A stretch of 6,727 bases of DNA from Mesorhizobium sp. (lineage in GTDB: Bacteria > Pseudomonadota > Alphaproteobacteria > Rhizobiales > Rhizobiaceae): contig JAEKLU010000073.1 in assembly GCA_019509685.1 (NCBI GenBank), positions 1 to 6,727 on the forward strand, written 5' to 3'. The translations under genes were made by a program, and so were the position numbers. This document shows positions 1 to 4,140 of this stretch, in pieces. Numbering within the stretch: the first letter of the stretch is position 1; every line of letters starts with the position of its first letter. The notes beneath the pieces were generated by a model. It ran no database searches and had not been told where the DNA came from. It saw only the letters and a list, made by a program, of their open reading frames with translations.

Positions 1-214
1 TTTTGCTGGGGGCGAAATAGGATCGACGAAGGTGTAAAGATCGTACTTTTGCCCGGCATTGTACCACCGTCATCGGGCTAAACTTATAGTTGCCAACGAC
101 AACTATGCGGAAGCACGTCTCGCTGCTTAATGCAGTGCGATAGCTTCAAATCAAGCCCTAGGGGTTCGCACTTCTAGGCGGGGTTCGGAGGTACCTGGCA
201 ACAGAAACCTCCAC
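1..214 (+). ncRNA. ssrA: tmRNA (ssrA), permuted two-piece gene, coding-piece part; 5' acceptor piece outside the window
   Basis: tmRNA rescues ribosomes stalled on broken mRNAs and adds a C-terminal degradation tag. The mature coding piece appears to begin near base 8 with GGGGGCGAAATAGG, followed by GATCGACGAAGG, which resembles the tRNA-like 5' half of alphaproteobacterial tmRNA. A first pseudoknot stem pairs GCCCG (51-55) with CGGGC (74-78). The tag frame lies at 92-130. Downstream, CCTAG (157-161) can pair with CTAGG (174-178), and GGAGGT (187-192) with ACCTCC (207-212), closing the 3' part. In alphaproteobacteria the gene is circularly permuted: the acceptor piece with the CCA end is transcribed first, then an excised spacer, then this coding piece. 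The acceptor half must therefore be left of base 1, and bases 1-7 are probably spacer. The exact 5' and 3' ends are estimates. Identification is very secure because of the tag. Confidence 0.93.
92..130 (+). other. tmRNA proteolysis-tag reading frame, ANDNYAEARLAA-stop
   Basis: Starting at the resume codon GCC (92-94), the frame reads ANDNYAEARLAA and stops at TAA (128-130). With the alanine carried by the charged tmRNA, the full tag would be AANDNYAEARLAA. The AANDNY part resembles the stretch that SspB recognises in E. coli (AANDENY), and the terminal LAA is the usual ClpX recognition end. The stop codon is followed by the structured 3' part of the coding piece. Confidence 0.93.
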
Positions 215-313
215 TTCCCCCTTTCTGCTTCCCCAATCATCAACAGAACGGCCAAGCCCTCTCCGGCGCGTCATGCGCGGCGCGGCCTGCTGCTCATCGC
301 CCATGGACAAGTC

Positions 314-871
314 ATGCAAGACGACATCGATCGATTTTTCGTGCTGACCGGCGGTCCCGGTTCCGGCAAGACGACACTGATCGAAGCGCTGAAAGCCAAA
401 GGCTTCGCGACCGCGCCCGAAGCCGGGCGCGGCATCATCCGCGACCAGATGGCAATCGACGGCCCTGCCCTTCCCTGGCACGACCGCGCGCTGTTTGCCG
501 AACTTATGCTGTCCTGGGAGCTGCGCTCCTGGCATGCCGCGCATGCCGAGCCCGCTCCAGTCTTCTTCGACCGCGGTGTGGCCGATACAATCGGCTATCT
601 CAGGCTTTGTGGCCTGCCGGTGCCCGAGCACATCAGAAGTGCGGCAGATAAATTCCGCTATGCGCGTCGCGTTTTCGTCGCGCCGCCATGGCCTGAGATC
701 TTCACCCAGGACGAAGAGCGCAAGCAGACGCTCAACGAAGCCGAGCGCACTTTTCAAGCGGTGACCGGTGTCTACGCCGAACTCGGCTACGAGCTGGTGC
801 CGCTGCCTCTTGTCTCCGTCGAGGAGCGGGTGCGCTTCATCCTCGATCAGGCCGACTTGCGTCAGACATGA
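314..871 (+). CDS. P-loop NTPase/kinase-like ATP-binding protein, AAA_28 (NadR/Ttd14-like) family
   Basis: A 185-aa soluble protein with a textbook Walker A motif, GGPGSGKT, at residues 13-20 right after the first beta strand. A Walker-B-like strand PVFFDRG (82-88, Asp86) is followed by VADTIGYLRLCG. A lid-like charged segment DEERKQTLNEAER (133-145) and a C-terminal SVEERVRFIL helix (168-177) follow. This order matches the AAA_28 group of small ATPases or putative nucleotide/metabolite kinases; its substrate is not known. The length is normal for the group and the gene looks intact. ATG 314 is used because the next upstream ATG (303) is out of frame and no upstream in-frame ATG exists; GGACAA (305-310) is at best a poor ribosome site. 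The gene follows ssrA by about 100 bases, in which I see no clear promoter. Its stop codon shares its last base with a terminator hairpin. Cellular role is unassigned. Confidence 0.85.
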   Translation: MQDDIDRFFVLTGGPGSGKTTLIEALKAKGFATAPEAGRGIIRDQMAIDGPALPWHDRALFAELMLSWELRSWHAAHAEPAPVFFDRGVADTIGYLRLCGLPVPEHIRSAADKFRYARRVFVAPPWPEIFTQDEERKQTLNEAERTFQAVTGVYAELGYELVPLPLVSVEERVRFILDQADLRQT

Positions 872-898
872 AAAAGGCCGGGATGACCCGGCCTTTTT
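871..898. terminator. Bidirectional intrinsic terminator between the convergent AAA ATPase and MFS genes
   Basis: AAAAAGGCCGGG (871-882), loop ATGA (883-886) and CCCGGCCTTTTT (887-898) form a perfect 12-bp stem. The GC-rich core is flanked by A5 on one side and T5 on the other, so each strand reads as a GC hairpin followed by a U run. It can stop transcription from both the ATPase gene on the + strand and the transporter gene on the - strand. Its first A is the last base of the ATPase stop codon TGA. Confidence 0.9.
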
Positions 899-917
899 GC
901 TTGCTGGTAGCCGTTGC

Positions 918-2123
918 TTATTCCGCCGGCGCTTCCGCCGCTTCCCGCGAGCGGCCAAGCGTCACCTTGGCCAGCGTGAAGGAGATCACCGCGCACAGCG
1001 TGATGCCGGCGACCATCGGCAGTGGCGTGCCGTCGAAGAAGACACCGGCGACGCCCATCGCCAGCGCGCCGATGGCGAAATGCAGCGTGCCCATCAGCGC
1101 CGAAGCGGTACCCGCGATCTCGCCATGCTCTTCCATGGCCAGCACCGAGGTGGTGGGGATGACGAGGCCGAGGAAGCCGTAGCCGACGAACAGCAGCGCC
1201 GCCATCACGTCGAGCCGGTCGACGCCGGATGCCATGATCGCAAACAGCGCCACCATCGTCGTGGCATAGCCGGTGACCGCAACCCAGACGACGCGCTTCA
1301 AGCCGAAACGCTCGGCCAGCATCCCGGTCAGCTGCGACATGCCGATGAAGGCAACCGCATTGATCGAGAAGAACACGCTATAGACCGACGGCGACAGGCC
1401 GTAATGGTCGATCAGGATGAAGGACGAGCTCGACAGATAAACGAAGAAGCTGGCGATCCCGAAGCCGGCGATTGCCGTCAGGCCGAGGAAGTTGCGGTCA
1501 CCCAACAGGAAGCGGTAGCCGGCCAATGCGGTGCCGAAGGACGAGTTGGCGCGCTCTTCGGCTGACCGCGTCTCCTTGAGCGAGGTGGCAAGCAGGATCG
1601 TGGCCAAAGCCGCTGCAGCCGTCACGGTCCAGAACACGGCGCGCCAGCCGAAGCTCTCGATGATCTGGCTGCCGGTCAGCGGCGCCAGGATCGGCGACAC
1701 CGAAAACACCAGCATCAAGAGCGACATCAGCTTGGCGGCCTCGTTGCCGGTGTGCAGGTCGCGCACGATGGCGCGCGGCACCGCCATGCCGGCGCTGGCG
1801 CCGAGCCCCTGCAGGAAACGGAAGGCGATCAGCCATTCGATGGTCGGCGCCATCGCCGAGCCGACGCCGCCGATCATGAACAGCGCGAGGCCGCCATAGA
1901 GCGGCAATTTGCGCCCGACCATGTCGGAGATCGGACCGACGACGATCTGACCAAAACCCATCGACAGGAAGAAGATCAACAGGCTCATCTGCACGGCAGC
2001 GGTGCCGGCATGCAGATCCTGGCCGATCGAAGGCAGCGCGGGAAGATACATATCGATGGCGAACGGGCCGATCGCGGACAACAAGCCGAGCACGACCGCA
2101 ATGCGGAGGAATTTGGGACTCAT
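918..2123 (-). CDS. MFS drug exporter, Bcr/CflA-type (DHA1) proton antiporter
   Basis: A 401-aa inner-membrane protein with about 12 hydrophobic segments, probably exporting a drug or toxic metabolite in exchange for protons. The first helix runs into AIDMYLPALPSI (22-33), the Bcr/CflA signature. Loop 2-3 has the MFS motif A, GPISDMVGRKLPLYGG (63-78). Helix 4 has the motif-B-like RFLQGLGASAGMAVPRAIVRD segment (102-122). Helix 5 has the antiporter motif-C-like PILAPLTG (144-151). The length is typical. The frame stays open to a TTG at 2213 and an ATG at 2210, but ATG 2123 is preferred: it starts the protein just before helix 1 as in relatives, and AAAAGAG lies about nine bases upstream of it. 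The 30 extra residues are not transporter-like. It is divergent from a tetR gene, which is its likely repressor. Substrate unknown. Confidence 0.9.
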   Translation of the reverse strand: MSPKFLRIAVVLGLLSAIGPFAIDMYLPALPSIGQDLHAGTAAVQMSLLIFFLSMGFGQIVVGPISDMVGRKLPLYGGLALFMIGGVGSAMAPTIEWLIAFRFLQGLGASAGMAVPRAIVRDLHTGNEAAKLMSLLMLVFSVSPILAPLTGSQIIESFGWRAVFWTVTAAAALATILLATSLKETRSAEERANSSFGTALAGYRFLLGDRNFLGLTAIAGFGIASFFVYLSSSSFILIDHYGLSPSVYSVFFSINAVAFIGMSQLTGMLAERFGLKRVVWVAVTGYATTMVALFAIMASGVDRLDVMAALLFVGYGFLGLVIPTTSVLAMEEHGEIAGTASALMGTLHFAIGALAMGVAGVFFDGTPLPMVAGITLCAVISFTLAKVTLGRSREAAEAPAE

Positions 2124-2167
2124 GGATAAAGGCTCTTTTCGAATGTGGTTTGCCGCCGCGAAATAGC

Positions 2168-2177
2168 GGTGTCTAAA
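2168..2177 (-). promoter_or_regulatory. Copy 1 of a 10-bp motif shared by both divergent promoter regions (candidate operator half)
   Basis: On the - strand this reads TTTAGACACC and ends 44 bases before the transporter start at 2123. The identical 10-mer occurs on the + strand at 2308-2317, 37 bases before the tetR start, so the two genes carry the same word in the same orientation at similar distances. A CTATTT hexamer on the - strand (2166 to 2161) just downstream could be the exporter -10, but I see no convincing -35 for it. Function is inferred. Confidence 0.4.
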
Positions 2178-2242
2178 CCCAGGACGTTTCATCCCGCGGG
2201 AATTCGACATCAAGGAGCAAACTTGTTTGTCTCAAGCGCAAA

Positions 2243-2268
2243 TTCAGTTCGCCTCTTAGCGAATTGAA
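2243..2268. promoter_or_regulatory. 26-bp imperfect palindrome, candidate TetR operator
   Basis: TTCAGTTCGC (2243-2252) and GCGAATTGAA (2259-2268) are inverted copies with 9 of 10 positions paired around the 6-bp spacer CTCTTA. The right-hand GCGAATT recurs as a direct repeat at 2281-2287, exactly 22 bp (about two helical turns) downstream, and related AATTCG words occur at 2201-2206 and 2325-2330. It sits midway between the divergent exporter and tetR genes, a usual place for a TetR-family operator. Binding is not shown by sequence alone. Confidence 0.5.
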
Positions 2269-2308
2269 CTCGTCCCTATCGCGAATTCCCTTTCTCATGT
2301 CCACAAAT

Positions 2309-2326
2309 TTAGACACCCTTGTCCAA
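2309..2326. promoter_or_regulatory. 18-bp imperfect palindrome over the tetR -35 box, candidate operator
   Basis: TTAGACACCCTTGTCCAA pairs TT-GACA with TGTC-AA around CCCT, six of seven arm positions matching. It overlaps the second copy of the TTTAGACACC word (2308-2317) and covers the proposed -35 hexamer (2318-2323). A protein bound here would block tetR transcription, which fits autorepression. It competes with the 2243-2268 palindrome as the best TetR operator candidate. Confidence 0.4.
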
Positions 2327-2346
2327 TTCGTCAATCACCGCTATAT
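2318..2346 (+). promoter_or_regulatory. tetR promoter, rhizobial sigma-70 type, giving a probably leaderless mRNA
   Basis: CTTGTC (2318-2323), a 17-bp spacer, then CTATAT (2341-2346) match the rhizobial consensus CTTGAC-N17-CTATAT at 11 of 12 positions. The -10 box ends only eight bases before the ATG at 2355, so transcription should begin at or within a base or two of the start codon. The bases before the ATG (AGTTTTTT) contain no ribosome binding sequence, which agrees with a leaderless transcript. Confidence 0.7.
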
Positions 2347-2354
2347 AGTTTTTT

Positions 2355-3038
2355 ATGAAGCACGGCGTTTCTCCTGACACTTTCCCGCCACGCAGCCATG
2401 AGGCCAAACGCGTGTCGGTGGTCGACGCTGCTGCTGGCGTGTTCTGCCGGGAAGGCTATGCCGGGGCCAATATCGACTTGATCGCGGCCGAGGCCGGCGT
2501 GTCGCGCCAGACCGTCTACAACCATCATGGCGACAAGGAAAAGCTTTTTGTCGCGGTGGTGCGCGACCTGACCGAGCGCTGCAATGCGGGCATCTTCGCC
2601 ACGATCGCCACCTTCCCCGACCAACCGACCGATCTCGAGGCCGATCTGATCACGTTTGCCGTTCGCATGAACCGCAACTGCATCTGCAGCCGCGATGGCC
2701 GTTTCCTGCGCAAGCTGATTCAGGCCGAGGGCGAACGCTACCCGGAACTCTTTGCCGAATGGCGTGAGCGGGGTCCCGGCCGCACATGGTCGGCGCTTGC
2801 CGCCCGCTTCGCCCGGCTCGCTCTTGCCGGCCACCTGTCGATCGGCGATCCCGATGTCGCGGCGCGCCAGTTCCTGGCGCTGGTCAATGCCGAATTGCAG
2901 ATCACCTTCATGCTCGGCGGCACGCCGACCGAGGAAGAGGTCCAGCACTCCGCCAGCAACGGCGTGCGGACCTTCCTCAACGCCTTTGCCAGGAAGAAAC
3001 AGCCAGCCGGCAAACAGCCGGTCCTCGCCCACGCCTGA
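2355..3038 (+). CDS. TetR/AcrR-family transcriptional repressor, likely regulator of the divergent MFS exporter
   Basis: A 227-aa one-component regulator. Helix 1 is around residues 17-33. The helix-turn-helix covers GANIDLIAAEAGVSRQTVYNHHG (38-59), with the family signature VSRQTVYNHHGDKEKLF at 49-65. His58 replaces the phenylalanine most common at that place. The remaining 150 residues are an all-helical ligand-binding and dimer domain resembling the AefR-like C-terminal class. An alternative GTG start near residue 20 would cut helix 1, so ATG 2355 is kept even though it has no Shine-Dalgarno sequence. The gene faces away from the exporter across 231 bp containing several palindromes, so it probably represses both that gene and itself and is released by a small-molecule ligand. 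Ligand unknown. The C-terminal tail after about residue 213 is Lys/Gln/Pro-rich and likely disordered. Confidence 0.9.
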   Translation: MKHGVSPDTFPPRSHEAKRVSVVDAAAGVFCREGYAGANIDLIAAEAGVSRQTVYNHHGDKEKLFVAVVRDLTERCNAGIFATIATFPDQPTDLEADLITFAVRMNRNCICSRDGRFLRKLIQAEGERYPELFAEWRERGPGRTWSALAARFARLALAGHLSIGDPDVAARQFLALVNAELQITFMLGGTPTEEEVQHSASNGVRTFLNAFARKKQPAGKQPVLAHA

Positions 3039-3061
3039 GCGATCAAATCGTCGGCACCCCT

Positions 3062-3088
3062 CTTGGCCTCAGCGCTTTGCGCCTATAT
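3062..3088 (+). promoter_or_regulatory. Candidate promoter of the sspB cluster
   Basis: CTTGGC (3062-3067) and CTATAT (3083-3088) match the rhizobial boxes at 5/6 and 6/6, but the spacer is only 15 bp, shorter than the preferred 17. It lies in the 116-bp gap after tetR and would give a leader of about 60 bases before sspB. No intrinsic terminator is seen after tetR, so read-through is possible too. Confidence 0.4.
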
Positions 3089-3154
3089 GCGGTTTACGCC
3101 GCGCCCAAGCTTGATTACAGCTATGCGGACGATTCAACGGAACCCGACCAGCAC

Positions 3155-3688
3155 ATGGCCGACGACCACATCCGCTACGACATTCTGGCCCAGGAGGCTC
3201 TGCGCGGCGTCATGCGCAAGGTCCTGGCCGAAGTCGCGCGCACCGGCCTTCCGGGCAATCATCACTTTTTCATCACCTTCCTGACCGGCGCGCCGGGCGT
3301 GCGCGTCTCGTCCAGGCTGCGCGAGCGCTATCCCGAACAGATGACCATCGTCATCCAGTTCCAGTACTGGGACCTGAAAGTGACGGACGCCGGTTTCGAG
3401 GTCGGGCTCTCCTTCTCCGATGTTCCGGAAAAGCTGGAGATTCCCTTCTCCGCCGTGCGCGGCTTCTACGATCCGTCGGTCAATTTCGAGCTCGAATTCG
3501 ACGTCAAGAGCGAGACCGCGGAAGACGAAGCCGCGGCACCTGCTCCCGAACCGATCGCCGTCGTCGTTCCCGAAAAGAAGCCGGAATCCAAGAAGAAGGC
3601 CGCCGAGGCCGAGAAGAAGGCCGCTGTCGCCGAGACCGGCGGCAAGGGCGCCGACGTGGTTTCGCTCGACGCCTTCCGCAAGAAGTAA
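3155..3688 (+). CDS. sspB: SspB-type ClpXP adaptor, alphaproteobacterial form
   Basis: A 177-aa cytosolic adaptor that binds ssrA-tagged proteins and tethers them to the ClpXP protease. The folded body (about residues 5-117) carries the family landmarks: YDILAQEALRGVMRKVL (8-24), GLPGNHHFFITFLT (31-44), the APGVRVSSRLRERYPEQMTIVIQFQYWDL strand region (46-74), and the FEVGLSFSDVPEKLEIPFSAVRGFYDPSVNFELEF stretch (81-115). A charged Ala/Glu/Lys/Pro-rich flexible linker follows (about 118-166). It ends in VVSLDAFRKK (168-177), which resembles the C-terminal ClpX-binding tail of this group. ATG 3155 is chosen because the conserved body starts right after it; the open frame continues back into tetR as a shadow. 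GGAA (3139-3142) is a weak, rather distant ribosome site. It leads a tight cluster with a DUF4169 gene and a ribbon-helix-helix gene. Confidence 0.93.
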   Translation: MADDHIRYDILAQEALRGVMRKVLAEVARTGLPGNHHFFITFLTGAPGVRVSSRLRERYPEQMTIVIQFQYWDLKVTDAGFEVGLSFSDVPEKLEIPFSAVRGFYDPSVNFELEFDVKSETAEDEAAAPAPEPIAVVVPEKKPESKKKAAEAEKKAAVAETGGKGADVVSLDAFRKK

Positions 3689-3697
3689 GCCGGCGCG

Positions 3698-3895
3698 ATG
3701 GGCGAGATCGTCAATCTCCGGCATGCCCGCAAACAGAAAGCGCGCACCGAGAAGGAACGCCTGGCAGGCGAGAATCGAGCGTTGCACGGCCGCTCCAAAG
3801 CCGAGCGCGAGCGTGACCGATTGACCTCCCACAAGGCCGAAAAGTTCGTCGCCGGCCATCGCCGCGAAAAGCCTGACGATCCTGGTGAGCGCTGA
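3698..3895 (+). CDS. DUF4169 family small basic protein
   Basis: A 65-aa, strongly charged protein starting MGEIVNLRHARKQKARTEKE, the conserved N-terminus of the DUF4169 family as I recall it. The following ENRALHGRSKAERERDR and the tail GHRRE also fit the family. It is mostly Arg, Lys, Glu and His, has no hydrophobic core or signal peptide, and is probably a long helix or disordered. Function is unknown; nucleic-acid or protein binding is only a guess from composition. It begins 9 bases after the sspB stop and overlaps the next gene's likely GTG start by 11 bases, so it is surely part of the same transcript. No clear Shine-Dalgarno sequence precedes it, suggesting translation depends on sspB. 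Confidence 0.85.
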   Translation: MGEIVNLRHARKQKARTEKERLAGENRALHGRSKAERERDRLTSHKAEKFVAGHRREKPDDPGER

Positions 3896-4130
3896 GCACC
3901 CGATGGCCGCGGTCGAAAAACGTTCTGTAACGATCCGCGGCCACCGCACCAGCTTTTCGCTGGAACAGCCCTTCTACGACGACCTCATCGTCATCGCGGC
4001 GGAACGATCGCTGTCGCTCGCCGCACTCGTCGCAGAGATCGACGAGACCCGCACGCGCGACGCCAATCTATCTTCGGCGCTCAGGCTCTATGTGCTCGCC
4101 TGGGCAAAGCGCGACGGCAAGGCATCGTAA
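3885..4130 (+). CDS. Ribbon-helix-helix domain protein (RHH_4 type)
   Basis: An 81-aa protein. The core KRSVTIRGHRTSFSLEQPFYDDLIVIAAERSLSLAALVAEID (12-53), followed by NLSSALRLYVLAWAK, is typical of the RHH_4 group: a short beta strand (VTIRGHRTSFSL) and two helices that could dimerise and bind DNA as in Arc/MetJ-type regulators. Target unknown. Two starts are possible: GTG 3885, which overlaps the DUF4169 gene by 11 bases (translational coupling), or ATG 3903 (75 aa), just after that gene's stop. Neither has a strong ribosome site and the conserved core is complete with both. The gene ends 10 bases before the convergent CLC gene, with no terminator hairpin between them. No partner toxin is seen, so an antitoxin role is unlikely here. 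Confidence 0.8.
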   Translation: MSAEHPMAAVEKRSVTIRGHRTSFSLEQPFYDDLIVIAAERSLSLAALVAEIDETRTRDANLSSALRLYVLAWAKRDGKAS

Positions 4131-4140
4131 AGACGGGCGC

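Noticed and set aside
158..958. 266-aa open frame on the - strand
   Set aside because: It runs antisense across the tmRNA 3' part, the whole ATPase gene and the terminator. Its product has no recognisable family and looks like a high-GC shadow of the real gene.
768..1565. 265-aa open frame on the + strand
   Set aside because: It is antisense to the MFS exporter, rich in His/Arg/Gln/Asp, and crosses the terminator. This is a typical shadow frame.
2124..2213. Longer MFS start at TTG 2213 or ATG 2210
   Set aside because: The 30 extra residues are basic and unlike the family, and they overlap likely operator sequence. ATG 2123 has a better ribosome site and gives the usual length.
2208..2236. 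CTTGAG (- strand, 2236 to 2231) as the -35 box of the MFS promoter
   Set aside because: The hexamer fits, but 17-18 bp downstream there is only TTGATG/TGATGT, which matches the -10 consensus poorly.
2786..3154. In-frame N-terminal extension of sspB back into tetR (300-aa frame)
   Set aside because: The extra residues are an out-of-frame reading of tetR, and the conserved SspB body begins right after ATG 3155.
3134..3949. 271-aa open frame on the - strand opposite sspB and DUF4169
   Set aside because: The + strand frames match SspB and DUF4169 families closely. The antisense product has no known motifs.
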